NCBI GenBank assembly: GCA_012932295.1
Contig: JAAONU010000001.1
Location: forward strand, 46,907,134-46,971,133
Source of the DNA: Cyclina sinensis
Lineage: Eukaryota; Mollusca; Bivalvia; Venerida; Veneridae
Direction: 5' to 3'
Length of the DNA: 64,000 bases
In this document: positions 11,535 to 23,995 of the stretch, piece after piece
How positions within the stretch are numbered: position 1 is the first letter of the stretch
Layout of the letters: every line of letters begins with the position of its first letter
The notes under the pieces: model-generated
What the model was told of the DNA's origin: nothing
The model's input: only the letters and a program-made list of their open reading frames with translations
Databases searched by the model: none
Translations under genes and position numbers: made by a program

Positions 11535-12800
11535 AATTTTTAATTCTGGAGTTTTCACCAATGCTCATAATTTGTTTTTATTTCTTCCACATTTTTAGAT
11601 GTGTGCATTCTTGAGTCTACAGCTATGTTAAACATATGTACCTGTTTCTATAACATCTTTAGATCTGTTCATTCTGGAGTTTTCACCTATGTTAAGCATA
11701 TGTACTTGTCTCTATCACGTCTTTAGATTTGTTCATTCTGGAGTTTTCACCTATGTTAAGCATTTGTTCTTGTTTCTATCACAACTTTAGATGTGTTCAT
11801 TCTGGAGTTTTCACTTATGTTAAGCATTTGTTCTTGTTTCTATCACATCTTTAGATCTGTTCATTCTGGAGTTTTCACCTATGTAAAGCATATGTACTTG
11901 TCTCTGTCACATCTTTAGATTTGTTCATTCTGGAGTTTTCACCTATATTAAGCATTTGTTCTTGTTTCTATCACATCTTTAGATCTGTTAATTCTGGAGT
12001 CTTCACCTATGTTAAACATATGCTATTATTTCTATCACATCTTTAGATCTGTTCATTCTGGAGCTTTCACCTATTTTAAGCATATGTACTTGTCTCTATC
12101 ACATCTTTAGATCTGTTTATTCTGGAGCTTTCACCTATGTTAAGCATTTGTTTTTGTTTCTATCACATCTTTTGATCTGTTCATTCTGGAGTTTTCACCT
12201 ATTTTAAGCATATGTACTTGTCTCTATCACATCTTTAGATCTGTTTATTCTGGAGCTTTCACCTATGTTAAGCATTTGTTTTTGTTTCTATCACATCTTT
12301 TGATCTGTTCATTCTGGAGTTTTCACCTATGTTAAGCATATGTACTTGTCTCTATCACATCTTTAGATTTGTTCATTCTGGAGTTTTCACCTATATTAAG
12401 CATTTGTTCTTGTTTCTATCACATCTTTTGATCTGTTCATTCTGGAGTTTTCACCAACGTTAAACATATGTACTTGTCTCTATCACATCTTTAGATCTGT
12501 TTATTCTTGAGCTTTCACCTATTTTAAGCATTTGTTCTTGTTTCTATCACATCTTTAGATCTGTTCATTCTGGAGTCTTCACCTATGTTAAGCATATGTT
12601 CTTATTTCTATCATATCTTTAGATCTGTTCATTCTGGAGTTTTCACTTATGTGAAGCATATGTACTTTTTTTTATCACATCTTTAGATGTGTCATTCTTT
12701 TGTTTTCATTTATGTTATTCATATGTACTTGCTTCTATCACATCTTTGGATGTGTACATTCTGGATTTTTCACCTATTTTAAGCATTTGTACATGTTTTT
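11535..12800. repeat. Tandem array, 64-bp unit, about 19-20 copies
   Basis: TTCATTCTGGAGTTTTCACC recurs with a period of exactly 64 bp (for example 11667 and 11731). In each unit it is followed by ATGTTAAGCATATGTACTTG or a TTTGTTCTTG variant, then TCTATCACATCTTTAGAT. Variants alternate along the array, so blocks of several units may have been copied together. The outer units at both ends are diverged. The frames across it (11420-11614 and 12689-12877) are by-products. Confidence 0.95.
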
Positions 12801-15435
12801 GTGTCACCTTCTTATCAGCAGCGGTATTTTGTCTAGAAAATAGAAGCTTGTTGTATGGAAAAAAGGTTTATAAGTAACTAGTTCATCTCTTTCTTTTATT
12901 CAAAGGATATTTTTTTTCATGACCGAAGTTAAAACTTTAAGCGATCGCCTTAGAACTTGCAGAATTCAAAGAACAATGATATAGTCTGCTTTTTATTCTG
13001 TAAAAATTTGTGGTTCTTATATGTAAGCAATGATATATCAAAAGCAAATTACAACAATAGTAAAATGAATATATACCTGTGAATAATTAGATTTATGTTT
13101 ATCTACTCGAAGACGTTATCATTAGCAATATAATTAAATGTTTATTGAGGCGGAAAAAAACATATTCTTGTCAAAGATCATTAAAATGTTCAACCGGGCA
13201 TTACGATTAGCCACAGTGTTATCTCTATAAAAGAATGGTGTAAGGTTCGCAAAGCCTCCTTTGAGGATAAAGGGCAATATAGGTAGAAAGTTGAGATAAA
13301 ATGTTACATTCTGTTTTCTTTAAATCAGGAACGAGTGATTTGTTGCCTTATACCATACTGCCAAGACCCCCAAAAAAGAGAAAAGAAAACAATCAATAGT
13401 GCCGTTAAGCGTACTCTGATTCAAACTTGTACTTATTATTCTTACGCTATTAGTTCGAAGAAAATCTTGCATTGTAAATGATCGATATCATTATATTATT
13501 AATATATTATTTGATATTATTTGATAACTTTTAATCGCTTAATTATGAATGCGATTTAAATTTTCTGATAAATATTGCAAACTATAACAACAAGAAGGGA
13601 AACTGACACAAAAAAACACGCTTCCCTTATCTACTTGAGGTTTATAATAAGGCTTTAAATAAAGAATAAATCTGTCATTGTACATGCTCTATGAAATAAA
13701 TAGAGAGAATAATTCTGGTGTCTGATATTATAAGATTAATCAGACAAGGCTTCGAACAAAAATAGAGGCGAAGCTCTACCGAGCTGTTCATTTCATTTCA
13801 TTTTTTTCTTCTCGTACCGAGTCTGATAACTTTTATAATTTAAGACACTTGTTTTGTATTCCATTTATCATGTTTTCTATTTTTATTTGCGTTTCTTTCT
13901 TTTTAATTTTAAATCAATCAAAAACCTGTGTAGAGTCTTTCCAGTTCATTTTTGCGTGCAATTATATGCGAATTTACAGCCAGTGGTCAAATCGATAAGA
14001 AATAGTCCCGAATGTTTTTAGTCAAAAGTAAGAGAGACTTTAATATTTCAAAAACTGTACGATTCAAAATTTATCAGCTGAATATTTTCAAACTAGTAAA
14101 GGGTACAAACTTTCCGTTCTTTTAATTTTTATTTCACATTTCATTGTTCTTTGGTTTCATAATTACGCCATCTTGAATATACCGATGCAAGGAATCAAAC
14201 GTTAATCGATCTTTCTAGCTAATGTCTAGCTTGTAAAACTATTTCAATAATCAGCTCAGTAAGATAATGTGTTTTTAATCACTAGAAATCTGAAAGGAAC
14301 AGGATAATTATAAGAAATCACAAAATGAACAAATGAATTTAGTTCCGTCAAGGTCAGAATGTGTATAAAGATGGGGTGACTGATACAGCTAAATTTCTCA
14401 GGTAGACAGTTTATCAACAGAAATTGAATTAATGACATGATAAAAGATGCTCAATTATTGTATTGTTAACACAATTGAGGATACTTCTGCGGTTTTGCTT
14501 TTAAATAGACGCGTTCTTATTGGCCAGTAAATGAAGCCAACTTCTTGGAAAGCTGAAATTAGTAAGAAAATCAGGAAGTTGAAATCATGACTTAAGCAGA
14601 CAACAGACCACATCTGTCTAAAGGCAAAACACTGAAACAAAGTACAAGGATGGATACAGTGAAATATATAATGATGTAACCACGCTTAAGTAGGATTGCC
14701 TTGAAATAAGATAGTAAGCCACAGAAAACACAACTGGGTCGATTGTTTTCCGCGTAAAAAGTGTCTATAATCAAGTTTCGCTCTACTGCATAAAAACAAA
14801 AATATAGGTTTATTCAAAAATAAGGCTGATTACATCTGAAAACATATAAGTAAATTTGTTCAAGGGAAGTTAACAAGGATCACGTTACGAATGCATAGTT
14901 TCCCTTCCTCCAGAGTATTAAACATCACTACAAAATGTGATAGACCGTTTTGATAATAAATAATTATAATAACGTCTTCATAATTTGTGATAACATATTT
15001 GATTTCTTATTACAACATGGCTAAATTTCTAAAAATCTAAAATTCTTTTCAATCAGATAGAAAAAGTTCAATAAAGATTTCCATATTTGTGTTTTTCCAA
15101 AAAATAATTCTTAATATAGCATTTTTAATAACATAAAATAAAGGACATTTTAGTCAGACAAAATGATATAAATATCTGACTGAATTACAAATTGACAAAT
15201 GTTCTTTATTAGGTTTTTTTTATTTAGTTTATGCCATCTCCCAGTCTAAAATTTGAACTCTCCTTTGAAACCACACGGCCAAATTTGATTAAACGTACTG
15301 TGCATGTTCCTTGTATGAAGCTCTGTCAAAGTTATTCAAATGGAGTCACAAAAGCTAAAAAGATAAATAAAGTGAAAACTAAAACAAATATTTAAAACTA
15401 GCCCCGCCCAAGGGGTCATACATAACAAAGTATGA
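12801..15435. other. Non-coding, AT-rich spacer
   Basis: Short open frames on the minus strand at 14.25-14.78 kb encode nothing recognisable and have no convincing splice context. I see no RNA gene or tandem repeat. Confidence 0.55.
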
Positions 15436-17350
15436 TTAAAGGTCATGTGACACGAATTTTTTACCTCGAAATTTTAATATGGGCGAAAACTATATATCTA
15501 ACTATGACAGTTTTACAAAATTCTGCTGGTAATTTTCATCTTAAAGATGTTTTTATAGCAAATTAAAATCCATATTTTACGCACTTGTGCGCGCGCAACT
15601 GTCACGCGCGAAACCGGAAGTGACGCACATTTATCTCTTGCCACTTGACACAACTGCCTAGATTGTTAACAAAATCTTAAAAATTATGATGTAAAGTGAA
15701 AATATAGACTGAATATAGTAAAAAAAGCAAAATTGAACAAGTCAAGCTAACATCATGAATATACATTAAGATTTTTTAAATAAATAATTTGAAATTTTGA
15801 TGGAATTACGAAGCCAATGGGTAATATTATACAGAGGCTAAATTAATCAGGGTAAAAAAATTAAAAGATACATCACTGCAAATATCTAGGGATATTTTTC
15901 AAGTAACTGATCCAAAAAGATTTTGAACATGCTTATTTTTTATCCGATGCAGTTTTTGGAAGACTTGATTAACTAACTCCAATCGAGATATTTTTTTCCA
16001 TAAAAACATTCTTTTTACAGTGATGTGTTGCTTATTTGTCTGTGGTATATGTTGCCTGGGGTACGTGTAAGTAATCTTTGACTAGATCTATGATTTTTTT
16101 CATTATAACTGCATATCTTTTTTTTTGGGGGGGGGGGGGGGGGGGCTTATTCATTCTACATTAAAAAAAAATATGATCAAAGAACAAATAATATGAAGAA
16201 GCCCTAAAAACTATGTCAAAATCAAAATCCAAACACGTTGTTTTTTGTTTTTTGTTTTAATTTGTTCACATTAAGAAGTCGAATGATTTTTATTTTCATC
16301 ATAAATACATCCATAACATTTAATTATCTAATTAAAATATGTATCTGCATGGAAGCTTCTTAACTAAAAATCATTCAGACATAGTATTGGAACAAGCGAT
16401 TACATAATGTTTTCACAAATTTGACTGATCAAAAGAAATACAATCAATATGTAAGATCAGTTGCCAAAAAAATTTGCTATTTGTCTCAACTTTATCATTG
16501 ATTGGGTCATAAAAAGTTAATTGCTTTGTTTTGACAGCTATGCAGAATATACAAGGGTCCCTTTTGGGCAGGTTAATTTGCATAAATCCCACAGTATAAG
16601 GCGTGATTTATGGATCTTTGACATTTCATTGAATATTAAGTTATAAGCAGACACAAATTTCTACTTGATGGACATGCATGTTATTATTTTTCAAACAATA
16701 TCCCAACGTGAAATACACTGTAGTGTGAAATTCCATTACAGTGAAACAAATGTTAACAAATTAGATCACCTAAATTCACTTCAATTTTACTACATTTAAA
16801 TGAAAAAGAATTTGTTTATGATGTAACTACAAACACCAAGAGATGAAGGGTTACGCAGCATGTTATTAAAACGTGGAGGAGATAGTTTTATACAGAACCA
16901 CAACATGGAAGAAATTGGAATATATATTAATATTTATTAAGGGAAAATTACAAACCGATCTCCAAGCACAAAGTTTGAATTTACTTATAAAAATCGAGAA
17001 GTAATCACATTTTTTTTAATTTACAATTTATAGCATGTTACTTTTATAAATGTGCCTTTATCGTTTTTCTTGCACCTGTGGTTTAGTGTTATTTTTTCAT
17101 TTAAAAAAGGATGTCTTATGAGCAGTGTAATTCGGCACTACTGCCTGGGACAGTAGAGATAAATCTACGTCACAGTCAGAAATTGCAGCGGAAACTACCG
17201 ATGTCGAAACGGAAATAGCCGATCATCAAAACACGTTTTTTCTTATCAAAAGCAATATTTTCATAATTTCGCAATTAAACCATTTTAATCAATACATTAT
17301 GATTATTTTGAATAGACAAAGTTGCTATAGTTGTGTCACATGACCTTTAA
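15436..17350. mobile_element. Non-autonomous DNA element with 18-bp perfect terminal inverted repeats
   Basis: TTAAAGGTCATGTGACAC at 15436-15453 is matched perfectly in reverse complement at 17333-17350. A further inverted similarity lies about 150-190 bp inside each end: GTGACGCACATTTATCTCT near 15620 against the reverse complement of a matching word near 17155-17172. The ends may therefore be long diverged inverted repeats. TTAA occurs at both extreme ends, so it could be a TTAA target duplication of the kind used by piggyBac-like transposases, but the following bases do not look like a typical piggyBac terminus. There is no transposase frame. A 16-18-base G-run lies at about 16129-16146. 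Confidence 0.65.
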
Positions 17351-17527
17351 AAAAACTTTTTGGGCTTAGATATTAAGCATACAGGTTCACCCAGGCGTCC
17401 TCTACCAAAACTGTTCTAGATATTTGGTATATAGCATTGTAAAGCTGACCTTCAAGGAGATTTTTCAAGTTATCATCATAGGGTATTAATTTACCCAGTC
17501 ACTTTATTGATATGGAGTTATATCATG

Positions 17528-17535
<8 letters not shown>

Positions 17536-17558
<23 letters not shown>

Positions 17559-17562
17559 ATGA
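17536..17562. repeat. (TA)n microsatellite
   Basis: Uninterrupted TA dinucleotides. Another short TA tract is at 23941-23955. Confidence 0.9.
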
Positions 17563-18007
17563 TTGGCCTTGCTGTTTTAACAAGTGGATCTCGGGTGAGC
17601 GTTATAAGGCTGGCATGGTCCTCTTTGTAACCTATGTGCTGACAATCTAAATCTAGTTATCTAAGCTTACTAATATTGATATTGTCTAGGTATGTCTTAA
17701 AACTAAAATTATCAGAAAGGCAATGTCATAGCTCTTGGAGAGTTTTCTGTTTCTGTAAATCTATGCTTCAAAATTGACAACACTGTTTCTGCTCTTCCAA
17801 CTAACAATTTAGCCAAACGTTTAAACAAATCCTAAAGCAGTATTTAACTTACGCTTCACAGATTTTGCCCAAGATTTTCTCTCTTCGTATAGTTCTAAAC
17901 AATTATTAACAAGCATTATAAAAAAATAAAACTTTTACAAATGTGCATCAAAGGTCAACAATATAACGCAATTAATTACATTAGGTAAACAGTTTTGGGC
18001 GCGATTT

Positions 18008-18353
18008 TATAGAAACTGAGCAGTAGCAGAAATTAACAATTAAAACGTGAATTTGGCAGTAGCAGTAGTTGGCAGTAGAAAATCGTTAAGATGGCAATAG
18101 CAGTAGGTAATACGTGATGTTGGCAGTAGCAGTAGATAGCAGTAGCAATAGGTAAACGTGAAGTTGGCAGTGCCCTACTGCTACTGCAAGCTAATATTAC
18201 TGCCACTGCCAGCTTCACGTTTTACCTACTGCTACATGCCAATTTCACGTTTACTAGTACCATCTGCTACTGCCAACTACTGCTACTGCTAACTACACAT
18301 TTAATTTACTTTCTACTACCCCCTGCTACTGCTTACTGCTTGTGCAAACTTCC
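18008..18353. mobile_element. GCAGTAG fold-back element, copy 1
   Basis: The left half is rich in GCAGTAG and AACGTGAAGTTGGCAGTAG. The right half carries the reverse complements (CTACTGC, CCAGCTTCACGTTT), and the turning point is near 18170, so a single strand can fold into a long imperfect hairpin. The left end reads TATAGAAACTGAGCAGTAG. The right end, read in reverse complement, is GGAAGTTTGCACAAGCAG. Both ends are shared with a second copy at 50854-51425 that lies in the opposite orientation. There is no coding capacity. Confidence 0.85.
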
Positions 18354-18539
18354 AGCTTCTGTGGGTTTCTTTTTTTCAATTACGAAATGGTCCAGAGACT
18401 TGATATTTAGCAAAAACAATAATTTTGGGTTTTGTACAAAGATTATACTGATTGCTGACTCTGCCTCGGTGTCTCGTGTTTTAAATAGTTGTATAAAATA
18501 TTCTTTGACAATTTTCTTATCTGAGCATTCTTTAGTAGA

Positions 18540-18925
18540 CCTCTGTAAAGAGCGCTATCCCTGTGCTACATTATAACAACAAGGTACCACTGTATAGTGG
18601 TCAGTTATGTGTAAATATGAACAAAACTGTCTTTTGGCCATAAGTTTTCCACGAACTTGTAAACAATCTTGTCCGAAAGTACAAGTTTGGGACTCTCAAA
18701 TTGTTTTGTGATACTGAGTAGTAAATAGCCTATAACCTCCATTTGCTCTCTGCTACCCGTGCGCTACATTATTACAAAAGGTGCCATTGTATAGTGGTCA
18801 GTTATATATAAAGTCTGATTAAATTTCCCTTTATCTAGCCACAACTTTACCACTGACTGATGGAACAAGTTCTTGTCCGAAAACAAATTTGATGTGTGCC
18901 ATTGTACGGTAAACAGCTTCTAAAA
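18540..18925. repeat. Tandem duplication, about 199-bp period, two copies
   Basis: GCTACATTATNACAA is at about 18564 and 18763. It is followed each time by GGTRCCAYTGTATAGTGGTCAGTTAT, written here with ambiguity codes, and then by a stretch describing similar CTTTWTCTAGCC-like words. A weaker third start (CCATTGTACGGTAAACAGC) is near 18898. The 78-codon frame at 18340-18576 overlaps its edge and matches nothing I know. Confidence 0.65.
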
Positions 18926-19269
18926 TAAACTGGTTCATTTTTGGTTATCAATAGTTTCCATAACTATATAATAGATGTTGGAAGGTGTGGGGAGGTATGT
19001 CAGATTGTCAAAGGCACAAAGAGCTTGTGTATTACGCTTGTAACATTGTCCATAGTTCCTTTACAAAGATTGTTCAAATTATGCCCCTTTAATCAGTATC
19101 GGCATTTCGTAAAGGTTATCATTTTTAATAGATAGGGGAATCTTTACAAAATATTTTCCTACCGCCCCAAGTAACAGAAATTATATTGCACTATCATCTA
19201 GTAAATCCTTTCATAGGTAGTTAAAAGGTGCCTATTGTTATAGTTCAACCCGCCATGTAACAAGGGGCA

Positions 19270-19760
19270 TAAAATAAAAGTCTTTTTCAAAAAGCAAATA
19301 GTTTAGAGCCTTTTTGCATATGGCATTTTCTTGTTGTCATCTGAGATACACCGGAAAGTTTTTAAAAGCCGAATGAAAAACCAAAAGGCTCCAGCTTCAA
19401 CATTTGACATTTAGTAATGTCCATTGACCTCTGTCTAAAACAAGATAAACCTATTGGGTTACTTTTGACCCCGCTTTAAAGGTAATTTTGCTTTTACATT
19501 TACTTTCACCTTCTATAAAATAATATCAAAGTTAAGTAAACTCTAATAATCCGTTGAAAGCACATAGGAATAGCATTTAGTTTACAAATTTTATGCAAGA
19601 GACTTTGAGCCTAAGTATATTTTTGTTCTTAATATTCTGGTGTTATGAAAAAACTATTGTTTTCAAGATACAACAACGGGCTTGGAGCTCACATACATAT
19701 TTATCATTATGACCAATGCGCAGATGGACAGAGAAAGAAATTTTAAATGCATATATATTT
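19270..19760. repeat. Dispersed repeat, copy 1 (matches 25.48-25.86 kb)
   Basis: Words such as GAGATACACCGGAAAG, CAACATTTGACATTTAG, GGGTTACTTTTGACCCCGC and GATGGACAGAGAAAGAAA occur here and, in the same order with mismatches, at 25520-25835. No coding frame is conserved between the copies, so I treat it as a dispersed non-coding repeat. Confidence 0.7.
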
Positions 19761-20376
19761 TTCCGTTTTTTCTGGGTGAACGAGAGAGATTGCTTAATAA
19801 TCTGACAAAATAAGAGCATTGGGTTGTAATTTGATCTTGGTTGGCATACTACTACTGCATATATATGAGTTACATTGTCGATGTCGATTTGAATCTATTG
19901 AAATGTTAACAAATTATCAAATAATTCTAAAATAGTATTTTTTAGTTTTAATGGGCTTAACAGTCAGGAATGCCCCGTCCTGAACAGCCTATTTTTTGTT
20001 TTACTCAAGAGGTGACTACAATGATGTAGACATAAAAAGATACATCTTTCACGATAAAAATGTCTTACATATCCAATCCCTAACATTTGAGCAAGGAGAC
20101 TGATACTGATATACATAAATATACAGGTATTCAGGCACATTCATTTTTGTCGTTTTGACTGCGTGCATATATCCTCAGTACTATATTTCAGAAAATGATT
20201 TCATGATTCAAGCCCAATCAACCGTGAAGACGCCTTTTGAAATGGCAGTCTTAAACTGTATGTATAGAAAACCAAACATTTTGAAAAACAAGTTGTTGAA
20301 CATCCAGGCATTGAATTCTTAAAATTTACACGGACGACAAAAATATTTTTGCTAATTTAATATCTTTCACACAAAA

Positions 20377-23095
20377 ATGGAAACAATGAAATATAAAGCA
20401 TTCGTTTCTCTTATTTTTGTGTTATCATTTACGAGATTGCTAAGTTTCACTTGCAGACCAAATAGTTAATATGAAGAACCAGATAGACTGCTCAGAAACA
20501 TATTTTCCAATTAAGAGTATTTGTGATTTTATTAACAACTTAACTGACCACACCACTTTATCTCTACTTACAGAGTGGAATAGTTGCGGCTGTACTGGAA
20601 AGCTGTTTTTAAAGGCTTCAGTGATCTCTCTACATAATATTTATGAGAGAAAATGATCAGTTCTATTGAAAATGACTTGTTTGATTACCGACTAGAGCTA
20701 TTGGACATTAATCATAACATGGTGGACATTTACCATCAATCAGTTCAGACAAGTGTACTATTACCTTAAGCACAAATAACATTTGTCTTGAATGGAAATT
20801 TGGAGAATACATGTATTTTGGTGTCATGACAGAATATTTCCTATTTGACTAATCTATTAATAGCAGACATGGATGTGTGTAAAACAATGTATTTCCGGAT
20901 GCCTTTCGGCCTCTTAGGAAGCTGACAACACTTGATCTGTCTTGAATGATTGGAAATTGCAATATTTCACATATATCGAAACAATTCTTCTATATGAGCA
21001 TTGAATATTTCTTCCTGCAACAAGGCAAATATAGACACTGGTGCTTTTCAAAACTTTCCAAGTCATTCTGAAGATATTAGACCTGTCGGAATACTTACGC
21101 ATTGGGTTTCGCATGCTTTGAAACGTGAGCTTTGGTTTACAATTTACAAATATAAAATCTTTAAATATAGCACATTTGGCATGGGAATGCAGCTTAGAAA
21201 GTGAATTTTTTGTTATATTTGTGGAATACTTCATTAACAGAACTTGTTCTAAATAGAAATAGCCTGTAAGTTGATGAAATAAACGCAGTTGTTTCCTTAA
21301 GCAAGAAACTTTACACTCATTGCTTAGTACTGGTTAGTTCCAGGAACGGATTCGACACTGTGTCTATAAGCTAAAAGCTTTCTACACAATCGAACTAAAA
21401 TAAATTTGGTATAAACTAAATAAATGCAGGAACTCTGCTTCCTGACACACTTAAGATTTTGCTAGTGGAGGACAACGATTTAACGTTTTTTTTGACTGTA
21501 TTTGCTTCAAGTTGCATTAATCATCTGGAATTATCAAAATAAAGACCACAACATATATCTGTTTGAACCTGAGCCAGTAAAACTGTATAAAGAAACAAAT
21601 GTCTCTAGTTCTGATTGCCCTTTTTATGGGCAGAAAAAACTGTTATTTCTTTAAAGATGATAACATTATCTTTTCGAAATAACCTACTAGGTCTTCACAA
21701 CTTTAAAAAGAAGAAAAGTGTCGTTGCAACTTCAAGTATGGTGTTAATCACTTGCTTATAACTCCCTTAGCAGAATACGTTGATGTTTCTGACAATATCC
21801 TTCAAGTTTTGACAGGACCAGTTCATCCTTTTCTGAATACGAAACATCTGAATCTCTCTCGAAACTATCGTTCAAATATGAGTTTACATTTCTTTTATTA
21901 TATGTAAGTGTAGAAGTTCAGCAACTTCACTAAAACTTTCTGTGGTTACTACTTTAAAATGAATAGAAAGGTTCTTTTATATTTCGAAAAAAACCAATGT
22001 GAAGGTATTGAATTTGTCATCAAATATGACATCTTATAAGCTACTTTCGATGTCTTCCTAAATGTCGAAGCTGAAGATTCTTAGTGTTAACAATATTGAC
22101 ATATGGACTTTACTTGTCATGCACCTTAAACAGTTAACTACTTTTAAACTTAAAGTAAAATTTTCTACGCATTCTATCAAACAAACTTTTAGAGTTTATG
22201 AAAGTTTCTAGGGATGTCTTGAAAAAGATCGTAGAAACTCGACCAGTCTCTTGTATTCCTACAACAGTGTTCATGCTGATTTGACTCCAAGGGCTCTGGT
22301 CTCAGTAAGTTCATCGAGTATCTACCCTTTTCGCTCTACAAAGCCATTAGCTGTTTATGTTTTATGTTTGTGTGCTTTTGCATGCAACATTGTCGAGCAG
22401 ATAGGTAGGTTTAAGTTAATTCAGCAAGACAACTTGTTCTTTTTTGTTTATGAGAACGTGCTGAGGCTAGTATGAAGTTGGTGCATCCTAGAACATGGTT
22501 TAAACCCCTAGTTGCAAATGTTTTGCCACTGACCGTTCCAAAGTGGTACCCATTGGGTTCTCGTTTTCATTAATTGTTTGTAGTGTCTTTTTTAATTGAT
22601 CTATAAATAAATTTATGCTATTTTCTCCTCTACCTTTTTACTGTGTAGAGATGCAGTGTTTTCTGACTTTTTTTTCTGATATGCGTTTTCCACATTTGGC
22701 TACAAGTCGCTGCAGGATAACTATAAAGGGCACGGAAATTACATTTATGCAAATGAAGATAAAACAAATCTAGACAAGATGACTCCAAACCTCGAAAATC
22801 AGATTTTGAAATGTTCGTGACCGAGACTTTTTACCTAGTAAATATATATTAGATGCTATTCGGAATAGCAAGAAAATTTATTGTTTTATCCAAGGATTTC
22901 TTGAAAGGTGAATAGTAAATGGTGTATTTATGAGTAACATGGCTAGAACGAGAGTTTATACTCCTAGGAGGTGCATATTTGTCTCTTTGTTGTGCTGTAT
23001 GAATATGTTTCAGTCAGAAATGTTTCTACGACTCAACGCAAATGATAACCTCGTGTAGTCCACTTTGAACACTGTTGAATATGTCGCGATGAATT
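20377..23095 (+). pseudogene. Toll-like receptor pseudogene
   Basis: This is a decayed copy of the TLR gene at 39.65 kb. The ATG at 20377 begins a readable signal peptide and the first Cys of the N-cap, but a TAA follows at about 20466. After that, recognisable stretches of the leucine-rich region appear in shifting frames: around 20655-20780, 20890-21210 (including a CNISHIS-like segment) and 21440-22120. The membrane-span region at about 22240-22670 is unrecognisable or replaced by unrelated sequence. TIR-domain remnants resume at 22676 (CACATTTGGCTACAAG) and include the box-2 region at about 22820 and the CIYEF-like region at about 22925, fading by about 23095. Many independent stops and indels mean it cannot encode a receptor. 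Its 5' flank (from about 19740) and 3' flank (to about 23920) match those of TLR-B, so it arose by segmental duplication. Confidence 0.9.
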
Positions 23096-23995
23096 GTGTT
23101 TATAATAAGAAGGAAGTGATACAATTGTTGATATTACAAACAGAGACTACTGGAATAAAATTTAAATATTCCAGTATGTAGATCATACAATATAGTGATC
23201 ATTTAAGGAATTAAAATTCTTGAAACTTTGGAACTATAATGTATTATGTATATGTACCCCTGTCGGATAACCTTGACATTAGCCTCATTTGAAACACTTT
23301 AAAAATAGGTTTGCAATATTTTTAGTAAATTATTTCTAAATGCTTTGATGTGACAGTTTATAGGGTGAGCCGAACACTGACTTATTATTCTCTATATCTT
23401 TAAAATAACTTCATTGCAAGCATAGTGAAAATGTCATCGAGTTTTCATTGTCATTGATATTGGTGAGTTACAATTAACAGATTGAGGTTGTGCTTGGAAA
23501 CCTGCCTCCAAACAAAGCTTCAGCTGTATAAGGCGTAAGGGATATTTAAACGGAAATGGCATATCAGAATCGATCATTTTTTACAAGCAATTGTATACTA
23601 TCATACTACTTTTAAACATTGGATTGCTATTCGAATAAGATAACATTCTTGTACCTATATTCGACGTATTTATAAGTAAATTGCAGAATATAAGTCATGT
23701 ACACTTCTTTATAAATACCAAATGAGAATTTTATTGAAACAAAACACGACAGTAAGAGAAGCTCTTCATTAATTTTGGCATAAATTTACTGAAAAAGAAA
23801 CGCACAACCAGTTGTTTACATTACTGATTAATTTTCACTTTGTTTTATTTTTTAATAACCTTGACACTTTACTTTACTTTACTTAACTTTACTTTATATC
23901 GTGGTTTTTGTCATAAAAGGGAATTTCTCAATTTATTTAACATATATATATATATGACAGGCTTGAAAATTGTTCGGTTTTTATACAAATATTGT

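Noticed and set aside
11535..12800. CRISPR-like array of regularly spaced repeats
   Set aside because: Whole 64-bp units are repeated with no unique spacers, and the DNA is eukaryotic; it is a satellite array.
18340..18576. 78-codon plus-strand frame
   Set aside because: It overlaps the edge of the fold-back element and of the 199-bp duplication; no similarity recognised.
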